Below, piece after piece: positions 1 through 12,900 of a stretch of DNA of 64,000 nt (positions are counted from its first letter, which is position 1; every line of letters begins with the position of its first letter). Under the pieces are notes generated by a model. It searched no databases. It was not told where the DNA came from and was given only the letters and a program-made list of their open reading frames with translations. This DNA is from Caprella mutica (Eukaryota; Arthropoda; Malacostraca; Amphipoda; Caprellidae): the NCBI GenBank assembly GCA_947561585.1, contig CANNZV010001464.1, positions 1 to 64,000 on the forward strand, read 5' to 3'. A program made the translations under genes and the position numbers.

Positions 1-2330
1 CTGTTTATCCAATAGTTTGCTATAGTGTGACTGTTTATCCAATAGTTTGCTATAGTGTGACTGTTTATCCAATTGTTTGCTATAATGTGACTGTTTATCC
101 AATAGTTTGCTATAGTGTGACTGTTTATCCAATAGTTTGCTATAGTGTGACTGTTTATCCAATTGTTTGCTATAATGTGACTGTTTATCCAATAGTTTGC
201 TATAGTGTGACTGTTTATCCAATAGTTTGCTATAGTGTGACTGTTTATCCAATAGTTTGCTATAATGTGACTGTTTATCCAATAGTTTGCTATAGTGACT
301 GTTTATCCAATAGTTTGCTATAATGTGACTGTTTATCCAATAGTTTGCTATAATGTGACTGTTTATCCAATAGTTTGCTATAATGTGACTGTTTATCCAA
401 TAGTTTGCTATAGTGTGACTGTTTATCCAATAGTTTGCTATAGTGTGACTGTTTATCCAATAGTTTGCTATAGTGTGACTGTTTATCCAATAGTTTTCTA
501 TAGTGTGACTGTTTATCCAATAGTTTGCTATAGTGTGACTGTTTATCCAATAGTTTTCTATAGTGTGACTGTTTATCCAATAGTTTGCTATAGTGTGACT
601 GTTTATCCAATAGTTTGCTATAGTGTGACTGTTTATCCAATAGTTTGCTATAGTGTGACTGTTTATCCAATAGTTTTCTATAGTGTGACTGTTTATCCAA
701 TAGTTTGCTATAGTGTGACTGTTTATCCAATAGTTTGCTATAGTGTGACTGTTTATCCAATAGTTTGCTATAATGTGACTGTTTATCCAATTGTTTGCTA
801 TAATGTGACTGTTTATCCTATAGTTTGCTATAGTGTGACTGTTTATCCAATAGTTTTCTATAGTGTGACTGTTTATCCAATAGTTTGCTATAGTGTGACT
901 GTTTATCCAATAGTTTTCTATAGTGTGACTGTTTATCCAATAGTTTGCTATAGTGTGACTGTTTATCCTATAGTTTGCTATAGTGTGACTGTTTATCCAA
1001 TAGTTTGCTATAGTGTGACTGTTTATCCAATAGTTTGCTATAGTGTGACTGTTTATCCAATAGTTTGCTATAGTGTGACTGTTTATCCAATAGTTTTCTA
1101 TAGTGTGACTGTTTATCCAATAGTTTGCTATAGTGTGACTGTTTATCCAATAGTTTGCTATAGTGTGACTGTTTATCCAATAGTTTTCTATAGTGTGACT
1201 GTTTATCCAATAGTTTGCTATAATGTGACTGTTTATCCAATAGTTTGCTATAGTGTGACTGTTTATCCAATAGTTTGCTATAGTGTGACTGTTTATCCAA
1301 TAGTTTTCTATAGTGTGACTGTTTATCCAATAGTTTGCTATAGTGTGACTGTTTATCCAATAGTTTTCTATAGTGTGACTGTTTATCCAATAGTTTGCTA
1401 TAATGTGACTGTTTATCCAATAGTTTTCTATAGTGTGACTGTTTATCCTATAGTTTGCTATAGTGTGACTGTTTATCCAATTGTTTGCTATAGTGTGACT
1501 GTTTATCCAATAGTTTTCTATAGTGTGACTGTTTATCCAATAGTTTGCTATAGTGTGACTGTTTATCCAATAGTTTTCTATAGTGTGACTGTTTATCCAA
1601 TAGTTTGCTATAGTGTGACTGTTTATCCAATAGTTTGCTATAGTGTGACTGTTTATCCAATAGTTTGCTATAGTGTGACTGTTTATCCAATAGTTTTCTA
1701 TAGTGTGACTGTTTATCCAATAGTTTGCTATAATGTGACTGTTTATCCAATAGTTTTCTATAGTGTGACTGTTTATCCTATAGTTTGCTATAGTGTGACT
1801 GTTTATCCAATAGTTTGCTATAGTGTGACTGTTTATCCAATAGTTTGCTATAGTGTGACTGTTTATCCAATAGTTTGCTATAGTGTGACTGTTTATCCAA
1901 TGGTTTGCTACAGTGTGACTGTTTATCCAATAGTTTGCTATAGTGTGACTGTTTATCCAATAGTTTGCTATAGTGTGACTGTTTATCCAATAGTTTTCTA
2001 TAGTGTGACTGTTTATCCAATAGTTTGCTATAATGTGACTGTTTATCCAATAGTTTTCTATAGTGTGACTGTTTATCCTATAGTTTGCTATAGTGTGACT
2101 GTTTATCCAATAGTTTGCTATAGTGTGACTGTTTATCCAATAGTTTGCTATAGTGTGACTGTTTATCCAATAGTTTGCTATAGTGTGACTGTTTATCCAA
2201 TGGTTTGCTACAGTGTGACTGTTTATCCAATAGTTTGCTATAGTGTGACTGTTTATCCAATAGTTTGCTATAGTGTGACTGTTTATCCAATAGTTTGCTA
2301 TAGTGTGACTGTTTATCCTATAGTTTCTTT
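1..2330. repeat. 30-bp minisatellite array (about 77 copies), truncated at window edge
   Basis: Tandem 30-bp units built on the core gtgactgtttatcc followed by aatagtttgctatagt, running off the left edge of the window. One 28-bp unit near 290-300 shifts the phase. Variants recur at fixed positions (tttgcta or tttcta, tagtg or aatgtg, tccaa or tccta). Two 240-bp blocks starting at 1741 and 2041 are identical, including a rare tggtttgctacag unit, so a 10-unit (300-bp) higher-order repeat exists. Because 30 is divisible by 3 and the unit has no stop in several frames, both strands show long open frames with a 10-residue period. These are not credible genes. Confidence 0.97.
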
Positions 2331-2451
2331 GGTTATAGAATATATTCCTGAAACTGTGTGTATGCATATGTTTTGAATAATTAATTCAAGGTATGGATAA
2401 TAGATAATTTCACAATTCCACATTAGCTGCAAGATATCATAAATTTGTAGT

Positions 2452-2645
2452 TTGCCACAGACTCAGCAATATACCACATGCTTTACAATATACCACATGC
2501 TTTACAATATACCACAGACTCAACAATATACCATAATCAGACTAGCATACCACATGCTTTACAATATACCACAGACTCAACAATATACCACAGACTCAAC
2601 AATATACCATAATCAGACTAGTTTACCACAGGCTTTTCAATATAC
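2452..2645. repeat. Imperfect short tandem repeat, caatataccaca type
   Basis: Several alternating copies of ccacagactcaacaatata and ccacatgctttacaatata, interspersed with cataatcagactag. The repeat is degenerate and keeps one frame open for 77 codons, which I treat as chance. Confidence 0.8.
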
Positions 2646-3575
2646 GATAAATTGTTTTCAATTTATTGTCTCTTATTTTTTTTAACAATCTATAGCTATT
2701 CCAATTACTTTGATTCTATGAGTTTCTTCAATGAATATTTTTGCTAATGTTTTAATTACATGAAAATGTAGAGCAAGGATAACACAACCATTCGTGACCT
2801 TTAAATACTCTTCCTATTGATTGATCAGTGCTGGTAGGGAGAAGATACCATGTAGCTTGGAATAACAGAAATAACTGATGATGTTATGAGATAATTGTAG
2901 TGTTTAATTGATATGTTGCATATAAGATATATAATTGAGTGATGTTCTCGCAAACAGTTTTTCAGCAAAGTTGTAAAAGTAAACTTTTATCAACATGTTG
3001 TCTCACATGAATGATGAAACCGTATACTCTTCCTTTAAAAGTTCACACTATGATAATTGATAACCGATTCTAATGTTATATTTTATAATATGAAAAAATT
3101 TTGTGTAAAAAAAGAAATATCATAAATTCATTAGTATGTTAGCAACACTATTTACTTGGAAAAATTGTATAGATGATACACCTTGTAGCTTATTATGTTT
3201 AAGCACATTAGAAAATATATGGTAGCTAATATTAAAACTTATTCCTACTGTTAAACTATTTATTGTAATATCTTCATCGTTATTTAGATTTCTTCTATTT
3301 CTATAATCTTTTGCTGCTGAGATGCACTTGTTACTTGTGCTCTATCATCCTTTATTTTGCGCTATCTCTAATAGTTTTAATAGTAGTTTATTATATAGTA
3401 TTCTTTCCTTATGATTCATTAGTGATATATTTGAATGTAGAAGAGGATATTATACTTTATAAGCTAGTCGTGAGACCTAACATTTGCTCTCAAATAGAAC
3501 TCTAATTATATATTCTTTCATGTATGTTTTTTTTTTAACACTACCATTATCATTGCAATTAAAATCATTTTAGGT

Positions 3576-3724
3576 TAAGTTTCGAATTATTGAACTGTTT
3601 CATATTTTCGATCATGTATAGAAAAATACATTATTTATTTTTTATTGATACTAATCAAAATCATTATATTTTTTATATATAGCTATGGCCGAAAATATGG
3701 AACTGTTCAATAATTCGAAACTTA
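3576..3724. mobile_element. MITE-like inverted-repeat element, family A
   Basis: The left arm 3576-3610 (starting taagtttcgaattattgaac) and right arm 3690-3724 are reverse complements over 35 bp with about two mismatches. They enclose about 80 bp of AT-rich DNA. A related element with the same arm sequence lies at 21281-21416, so this is a dispersed family and not a chance hairpin. No transposase is present. Confidence 0.75.
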
Positions 3725-3953
3725 CTCTAAAAATGATCCCCTTCTGATGCGATTAGCAATAATTTTAATTTATTTATATTTTTTTAGAAACAAGTGAATT
3801 AATTCGTATACAGGTTACTACTAAATTGGATATAATCCCAAGGATATTTCCAATACTTTACTTTTTTTGTGTCTATATTTAATAAACTTGAGTCTCCTGG
3901 TTTGCATTTGAAGTTCATAGGTTATCATCTGCTAAGTTCATAGGTTGTAACTC

Positions 3954-3990
3954 ATGGCATGGATTGGGAAAAAAGAAGAGGGTACAGACG
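3954..3990 (+). CDS. CTL coding exon 1 (start)
   Basis: Encodes [12 protein letters not shown] plus the first base of a Gly codon, then the donor GTGAGA. TAA ctc ATG fixes the start in this exon. The first coding exon of CTL genes is normally a short polar cytosolic leader like this. The 5' boundary of the exon (untranslated part) is not resolved; catag or gaag acceptor-like sites lie just upstream. Confidence 0.8.
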
Positions 3991-6900
3991 GTGAGAATTC
4001 TCTTTGTATATTAGATCCCGAACTGTTGTAATTTGGGATTAATTGTAGTTTTACTTCGTCTTATTATAACGCTACTTCTTGAAAGGTATCATAATACTTT
4101 TGATAAATTATGTATACGTATTTTTAAATTCAGATGTTCTCTTTTTCCATGTTTTAACTATGTTCATTATACCGCCATATTAACGTATGTTTGCTCCTTG
4201 CAGGAAAACCCCACAGTTACGATCCTGATTTCAAAGGGCCCGTAAAGTCCCGTTCCTGCACAGACATCCTCTGTCTGCTCCTGTACTTCTGTTTCTTGGC
4301 GGGATGGGTGGTGGTAGCTGTATTTGGTTAGTATGGAGAATAAAGAAGTTAGTAGTGCTCAATTGGACTATTTAGACATTATTTGTGTCTTTATTTTGCG
4401 TTTACATTTAAAAATGAATGAAATAAAATTTAAGTTAGCTAAATTTAGTTTTTCATTTTTTTTTTCGAAATTTTAATTGTTAATTTTTATTAAACCGGAT
4501 ATAACCGGATATATTAAAAAAAAATCAAAATAAATATAAAATAATCTTTAATGGAATAAACTGACAAGGTACACAATATATTCAATGTGCAAATAATTTT
4601 ACTTATATTTCCATTGGAATTTAAACCTTCCAATTATATTATAGTAGCTAGTTAATAATAACATTATTTATCACAACATATCTCTATCCCTCTCTCAGCT
4701 TTCATTCACGGTGACCCCATGCGACTGCTGTACCCCACGGACAGCAGAGGGCAGGTTTGTGGCAGAGATCTGGCTGTGGCAGACAAACCCTACCTGTTCT
4801 TCTTTGATCTCACCAGGTGTGCCTCCTCCAAAGCAGTACTGCAGCAGAGATGTCCTACCCCACAGGTAGGGGGGGGGGAGTTATATTACTATTGCTTTAT
4901 TCTATATTTATTATTAGCTATGCCTTTTTTCATAGTGAGATGGCATTTAATTTAATATTCATTATTAGATCTTAAACTTACGTAATTTTATGATGAGATG
5001 TCCTTTACCTGTGCCCTTTATTTATGTCTTCTATCTATTCTCTTTATTTATGTCTTCTATCTATTCTCTTTATTCATGTCCTTTACCTATTCCCTTTATT
5101 TATGTCTTCTATCTATTCTCTTTATTTATGTCCTTTACCTATTCCCTTTATTTATGTCTTCTATCTATTCTCTTTATTTATGTCTTCTATCTATTCTCTT
5201 TATTTATGTCTTCTATCTATTCTCTTTATTCATGTCCTTTACCTATTCCCTTTATTTATGTCTTCTATCTATTCTCTTTATTTATGTCTTCTATCTATTC
5301 TCTTTATTCATGTCCTTTACCTATTCCCTTTATTTATGTCTTCTATCTATTCTCTTTATTCATGTCCTTTACCTATTCCCTTTATTTATGTCTTCTATCT
5401 ATTCTCTTTATTCATGTCCTTTACTTATTCTCTTTATTTATGTCTTTTATCTATTCTCTTTATTTATGTCTTTTATCTATTCTCTTTATTTATGTCTTCT
5501 ATCTATTCTCTTTATTTATGTCCTTTACCTATTCCCTTTATTTATGTCTTCTATCTATTCTCTTTATTCATGTCCTTTACCTATTCCCTTTATTTATGTC
5601 TTCTATCTATTCTCTTTATTTATGTCTTCTATCTATTCTCTTTATTTATGTCTTCTATCTATTCTCTTTATTCATGTCCTTTACCTATTCCCTTTATTTA
5701 TGTCTTCTATCTATTCTCTTTATTCATGTCCTTTACCTATTCCCTTTATTTATGTCTTCTATCTATTCTCTTTATTCATGTCCTTTACCTATTCTCTTTA
5801 TTTATGTCTTCTATCTATTCTCTTTATTCATGCCCTTTACCTATTCCCTTTATTTATGTCTTCTATCTATTCTCTTTATTTATGTCTTCTATCTCTTCTC
5901 TTTATTTATGTCCTTTACCTATTCCCTTTATTTATGTCTTCTATCTATTCTCTTTATTTATGTCTTCTATCTATTCTCTTTATTTATGTCTTCTATCTAT
6001 TCTCTTTATTTATGTCCTTTACCTATTCCCTTTATTTATGTCTTCTATCTATTCTCTTTATTCATGTCCTTTACCTATTCTCTTTATTTATGTCTTCTAT
6101 CTATTCTCTTTATTCATGCCCTTTACCTATTCCCTTTATTTATGTCTTCTATCTATTCTCTTTATTTATGTCTTCTATCTCTTCTCTTTATTTATGTCCT
6201 TTACCTATTCCCTTTATTTATGTCTTCTATCTATTCTCTTTATTTATGTCTTCTATCTATTCTCTTTATTCATGTCCTTTACCTATTCCCTTTATTTATG
6301 TCTTCTATCTATTCTCTTTATTTATGTCTTCTATCTATTCTCTTTATTTATGTCTTCTATCTATTCTCTTTATTTATGTCTTCTATCTATTCTCTTTATT
6401 CATGTCCTTTACATATTCTCTTTATTTATGTATTCTATCTATTCTCTTTATTCATGTCCTTTACCTATTCCCTTTATTTATGTCTTCTATCTATTCTCTT
6501 TATTTATGTATTCTATCTATTCTCTTTATTCATGTCCTTTACCTATTCCCTTTATTTATGTCTTCTATCTATTCTCTTTATTTATGTCTTCTATCTATTC
6601 TCTTTATTCATGTCTTCTATCTATTCTCTTTATTCATGTCCTTTACCTATTCCCTTTATTTATGTCTTCTATCTATTCTCTTTATTTATGTCCTTTACCT
6701 ATTCCCTTTATTTATGTCTTCTATCTATTCTCTTTATTTATGTCTTCTATCTATTCTCTTTATTCATGTCCTTTACCTATTCCCTTTATTTATGTCTTCT
6801 ATCTATTCTCTTTATTCATGTCCTTTACCTATTCCCTTTATTTATGTCTTCTATCTATTCTCTTTATTTATGTCCTTTACCTATTCCCTTTATTTATGTC

Positions 6901-9900
6901 TTCTATCTATTCTCTTTATTCATGTCCTTTACCTATTCCCTTTATTTATATCTTCTATCTATTCTCTTTATTCATGTCCTTTACCTATTCCCTTTATTTA
7001 TATCTTCTATCTATTCTCTTTATTCATGTCCTTTACCTATTCCCTTTATTTATATCTTCTATCTATTCTCTTTATTCATGTCCTTTACCTATTCCCTTTA
7101 TTTATGTCTTCTATCTATTCTCTTTATTTATGTCCTTTACCTATTCCCTTTATTTATGTCTTCTATCTATTCTCTTTATTTATGTCTTCTATCTATTCTC
7201 TTTATTCATGTCCTTTACATATTCCCTTTATTTATGTCTTCTATCTATTCTCTTTATTCATGTCCTTTACCTATTCTCTTTATTTATGTCTTCTATCTAT
7301 TCTCTTTATTCATGCCCTTTACCTATTCCCTTTATTTATGTCTTCTATCTATTCTCTTTATTTATGTCTTCTATCTCTTCTCTTTATTTATGTCCTTTAC
7401 CTATTCCCTTTATTTATGTCTTCTATCTATTCTCTTTATTTATGTCTTCTATCTATTCTCTTTATTCATGTCCTTTACCTATTCCCTTTATTTATGTCTT
7501 CTATCTATTCTCTTTATTTATGTCTTCTATCTATTCTCTTTATTTATGTCTTCTATCTATTCTCTTTATTTATGTCTTCTATCTATTCTCTTTATTTATG
7601 TCTTCTATCTATTCTCTTTATTCATGTCCTTTACATATTCCCTTTATTTATGTCTTCTATCTATTCTCTTTATTCATGTCCTTTACCTATTCCCTTTATT
7701 TATGTCTTCTATCTATTCTCTTTATTTATGTATTTTATCTATTCTCTTTATTCATGTCCTTTACCTATTCCCTTTATTTATGTCTTCTATCTATTCTCTT
7801 TATTTATGTCTTCTATCTATTCTCTTTATTCATGTCCTTTACCTATTCCCTTTATTTATGTCTTCTATCTATTCTCTTTATTCATGTCCTTTACCTATTC
7901 CCTTTATTTATGTCTTCTATCTATTCTCTTTATTTATGTCTTCTATCTATTCTCTTTATTCATGTCCTTTACCTATTCCCTTTATTTATGTCTTCTATCT
8001 ATTCTCTTTATTCATGTCCTTTACCTATTCCCTTTATTTATGTCTTCTATCTATTCTCTTTATTTATGTCCTTTACCTATTCCCTTTATTTATGTCTTCT
8101 ATCTATTCTCTTTATTCATGTCCTTTACCTATTCCCTTTATTTATATCTTCTATCTATTCTCTTTATTCATGTCCTTTACCTATTCCCTTTATTTATATC
8201 TTCTATCTATTCTCTTTATTCATGTCCTTTACCTATTCCCTTTATTTATATCTTCTATCTATTCTCTTTATTCATGTCCTTTACCTATTCCCTTTATTTA
8301 TGTCTTCTATCTATTCTCTTTATTTATGTTCTTTACCTATTCCCTTTATTTATGTCTTCTATCTATTCTCTTTATTTATGTCTTCTATCTATTCTCTTTA
8401 TTCATGTCCTTTACATATTCCCTTTATTTATGTCTTCTATCTATTCTCTTTATTCATGTCCTTTACCTATTCCCTTTATTTATGTCTTCTATCTATTCTC
8501 TTTATTTATGTATTCTATCTATTCTCTTTATTTATGTCCTTTACCTATTCCCTTTATTTATGTCTTCTATCTATTCTCTTTATTTATGTCTTCTATCTAT
8601 TCTCTTTATTCATTTCCTTTACCTATTCCCTTTATTTATGTCTTCTATCTATTCCCTTTATTTATGTCTTCTATCTATTCTCTTTACTTATGTCCTTTAC
8701 CTATTCCCTTTATTTATGTCTTCTATCTATTCTCTTTATTTACGTCTTCTATCTATTCTTTTTATTTACGTCTTCTATCTATTCTTTTTATTTACGTCTT
8801 CTATCTATTCTTTTTATTTACGTCTTCTATCTATTCTTTTTATTTATCTCTTCTATCTATTCTCTCTATTTATGTCCTCTAACTATATCTTTTAGCTTAC
8901 TATGCCCTTTAATTAGCTATGTCCTTTAACTGTGCTCTGCAATTATTATCTTTATTTATGACCTTAAACTATGCCCTTCATTCATGTCCTACAGGGTGGG
9001 GCGTAAGTTTGGAAGCAAATGAAAATGCATATTATAATCCAACGAAAAATATATTTAATAATTTACAGTTATGTATTATTACATAAGGGTTTTAAAAATT
9101 TAAAAATCATAAATTTATTCCAAATGTCCCCCTTGTTTTTAATAACAGCCTCAAATCTCCTCCGAACTCCTCCTACTGCGGCACGCAACTGTTCTTGTGA
9201 AATTTCCTTCCAAGATCTCTGGAGCGAACGCTTTAAATCATCCACACTGCGATGGAATTTACCACAGGCCTTTGATTCAAGAATTGACCATACCGAAAAG
9301 TCCATAGGATTAACATCTGGGGAGCAGGGAGGCCACATTTCATTGGACCAAAACCGTGGAAGATGGTCATGGCACCAGTTTTGAGTGACATTTGCAGTAT
9401 GTGAAGTCGCGCCGTCTTGCTGAAATGTCCATAGAGTGTCATTACCGAAGTGATCCTTAGCTGACTCCAACATTGGCGTCAAAATATTCTCAATATAACA
9501 TTTAGCATTGATTTTGGCGCCTTGTTCCACAAAAATTAAAGGAGATCTCCAAGTTTCTGTAACGGCGGCCCAGACCATTACTGAAGCAGGTTTCATGGTT
9601 CTGTGGACAGTTTTTTGGTTGAATGGGATGTCTTTTGCACTTTTACCTATTATTCTGTCATTCCTCCGGCTGTGAGCCATTTTGGCCATCAGACCAAACA
9701 ATTTCACCAGCCGTGCCAGACTTCAATTCTCTCAGAAGTGCTTTGCTTCTCTCCAATCTCTTTTTCTTTACAGCTTCTGACAGAGTCTGTCTCTTTTGGA
9801 CGGTGAAAGAGGACATCTTTAGGTCTTCTTTGACAACTCTTCTCATTGTTCTGGGACTCACATTAGCTGTTTTGGCTATCAATCGTATTGACCTTTTTGG

Positions 9901-12900
9901 GTTCCTCCTGATCTTCTCTCGGGCACATTTTATCAGTTGTTTGGTGCGTTGTGAGCGTGGTCTACCACTTCTTGGACGATCAGTCAAGTCTCCTCTCTCA
10001 TTAAAACGCTTCACATACTTCCAAAAAGTCGATCTCGCTATTGAGAGAGTCTTTGATATGACGGAATCTGACTTCCCGGCACGGTGTAGAGCAATAATGG
10101 CTTCTCTTTTGTTTGACATTTTTGAATTGACTAAATTTTTGTAAAAAATAACACTGCCACGTCATAATGTAGTGTCTCTACTATAGTTCAAACCCTATCA
10201 CCTACTTAGGAACTTATTTTTAAGAATTATATTAATGTTTGAAAAATTGCTTCCAAACTTATGCCCCACCCTGTATATAAATATACCCTTTATTTATGCC
10301 CTTTCACTATCACTATGACCTTTATTTATGCCCTTTATTTACTCCCTATATTTATTTTCTTTAATCAATTCCTTTAATCCGCAGGTGTGTGTGAGGACAT
10401 GTCCCTCTGAGAACTGGTTCTACAGTCCCCTCTCCACAGACGGACAGGACAGAACCAAACTCATCTGCAACTACGATGTCAACCCCAACACCTCCACCAC
10501 TGCTGTCAAAGACCTCGTCACTAGTGGCCAGTGTGCTTTCTACTACGTCAAGAGTGATAACAGTGAGCACCAGGCAATACTTAAATAATATTTAATCAAT
10601 TATTGGGCATAGATAGTTAGCTAATATATATAGCTAGATTTAGTAGGTTTCATGTTAGAATTGTTTTAATTTTAAAAGATCCACCAATGTGGAGCGCTAG
10701 GGCTACTAAAGAACATATCTTAAATAATAACACTAGGCTACAGGTATTTAATAAGTTTATTTTCAAAATTCCGGTTTTTATATAATACAAAAACAGGTAA
10801 AATTGTACAGGAGGGTAATTGTACATTAAAATAACTAACGTAAGTTCTTTCTTTTAATATTTACCTAGCTACATCATACAAAGACACAATGTTTTTTTTA
10901 TGTTTCCCCCATTCTAACGTACTTCCCCACACTAGGGGCAAACCGCTGCATCCCAGCTAACATTTCCCACCACACTGTTGAGATCATCACCTCCGTCAAC
11001 TCAGCGTACGCTAACCACACCGCTGTGGAGCGCTATGACGTCATTCTCACCGCTATGAAATACGTGCTGCGTTTCGCTAATATACAGCAGGTAGAGAGAG
11101 CTTCTCTGTGTCGCTTTGACTAACTATTGGTGTGATGTAGAGAAGAAAGGTTGTTATCGGTTGTCTTGTGGTATTGGTAATTCTTTGGGTAGCTATTTGG
11201 TATTAGTTCACATCGGTATTGATAATATTTTAGGTATCTGGTTTTTGTGGTATTAGACCAAATCAGTATCTGGTTTTTGTGGTATTAGATCAAATCGGTA
11301 TCTGTTGCCTTGTGGTATTAGTTCACATCGGTATCTGTTGCCTTGTGGTATGGTAATATTTTGGGTATCTGGTACTATTTGTGCTAGTAAATCAAATTTA
11401 ATTGATCTAGGTAGCAAACGGTTGTTTAATTTGATGGTAATGAAATTAGTCTCTCCTATCTGGTATTTGTGGTAGCTAGTAATTTAGAATAATTTGGTTG
11501 CTATTAGTATTGGAGTCTGAACGTAGTTATTGGTAAATCTTTGTGTATCTACTATCTAGTATGTATCTAATTAAATTAGCTGTATCTAATTTAAAATTAT
11601 TCGATATTGGTAGATCAAATGTAACTACAGTTTGTGAAATAAAATCATTCAAATGAATTATTACCAAATCTTGGTAGGTAGCCTAACTTAGTTACTCTAG
11701 TAGTTTGCAGCAGGTGACAGGTAACTAACTAGGAAGAACTAGACTAGTTAAATTGTTGGTTTATTGGTTTTGGTTCAATTCAATGAGAATAAATTAATTA
11801 GCTGCTATTAATTTTTTAACAAATTATTGTTTGTTGATTGATCTAAGATTCTAATTTCTATTGATGTTTATGGCTTTAGGCTGATATGACTTTGCTTTAT
11901 TAACATTATTTCTTCTTTATCATGGAAAAGATTTCATTTTGCTTTCTTGTTGATCGTGAATTTTGTGACTTTTTTCACAGTTTTCATTAACAAGTGTCGT
12001 TGCAATAATGTTCAACTTGGAGATGTAGACGATTGGATAAGTTATAAATGAATAAGTAATTGCTAGTTATTTCTCGTAAGAAGGAATCCTATAGCTTTCT
12101 TTTCTATCATCAGAGATACATACGAATGTTTTTAGTTGAATTCAGTGCTCATTTTATCTAAAAGTAATAACGTATTATAAAACCATTGACTCTGGCGTTA
12201 AAATAATTAATTTGATGAATGAATTAGTTTTACTTTGAAGATTTGGTTCAGTTGTATTTTATTTTTTACTCCAAACTTATTTCCTGGTAACTCTGTAGCT
12301 ACGCTGTTTAAGGAATTACTACTAAGAAATAAAGATTGGAAAGTCTCTTTCCAGTTTCTACATCTGACTAGTCGGAAACTGTTCCATTTGGGTTGTTACA
12401 ATAACAGTTAATTCGGATCACACTTAAGGAAAATGACAATTCACTTATCTGTATTTAGTAGCTAACTGCGCATCACACGAGTAACAGCAGATATTAGCTT
12501 CTATTTTAGAGTAGCTATGAAGATTGGTTTCCTGAGTTACTCGCGACATTTTTGAGATATCCAGAATTGCAGACTTAGAATCTGCGCTTGTTAACTCACA
12601 TTACTTATGATAATTAGAAGCAGTTTCAAGGTAATTTAAATTTAGAAACTACAGAACATAATGCTATTGATATAGCTAGCTTCTACTTTTGATGTCACTA
12701 ACATGCTACCTACTAATGTTTAATTCTTTTCCTAAATCTCCCTCACCTCATTGCAGCTTTCAGACTCGTTGTGTTGATAATAATTTCTCTTATAGCTACT
12801 GCTTAACTCTATGAATCGATATTAAATTCTTGTCTTCTAACTTCCAGATGCTGTAAATATATTGCTAGTAGCTAGCTAGTGTAATTTTGTGTAAATACTA

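Larger units (their letters stand above)
2331..3953. other. Intergenic region upstream of the CTL gene
   Basis: AT-rich sequence without a credible coding region. It contains a short imperfect repeat at 2452-2645 and an inverted-repeat element at 3576-3724, annotated separately. The promoter and any 5' untranslated exons of the CTL gene probably lie here, but I cannot place them. Confidence 0.5.
4866..10384 (+). other. CTL intron 3 (5.5 kb), filled by an array and a transposon
   Basis: Begins GTAGGG and ends ttaatccgcag. Nearly all of it is the 26-bp array (4998-8882), diverged array-like sequence (8883-8990 and 10276-10384) and a Tc1/mariner element (8992-10273). The array-like CCCTTTATTTATGCC motifs continue to within about 50 bp of the acceptor. 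Confidence 0.9.

Noticed and set aside
1..2330. CRISPR array
   Set aside because: Units are contiguous without unique spacers, and the genome is eukaryotic. The same holds for all other arrays here.
295..2376. 693-codon frame with a 10-residue VTVYPIVCYS repeat
   Set aside because: It is the translation of a stop-free 30-bp satellite; antisense frames are open as well and there is no non-repeat domain.
4990..8929. Three overlapping hydrophobic frames of about 1300 codons
   Set aside because: They are one 26-bp intronic array read in three frames, located between CTL exons 3 and 4.
9603..10144. Plus-strand frames over the Tc1/mariner element
   Set aside because: Shadows of the minus-strand transposase, which carries the recognisable domains.
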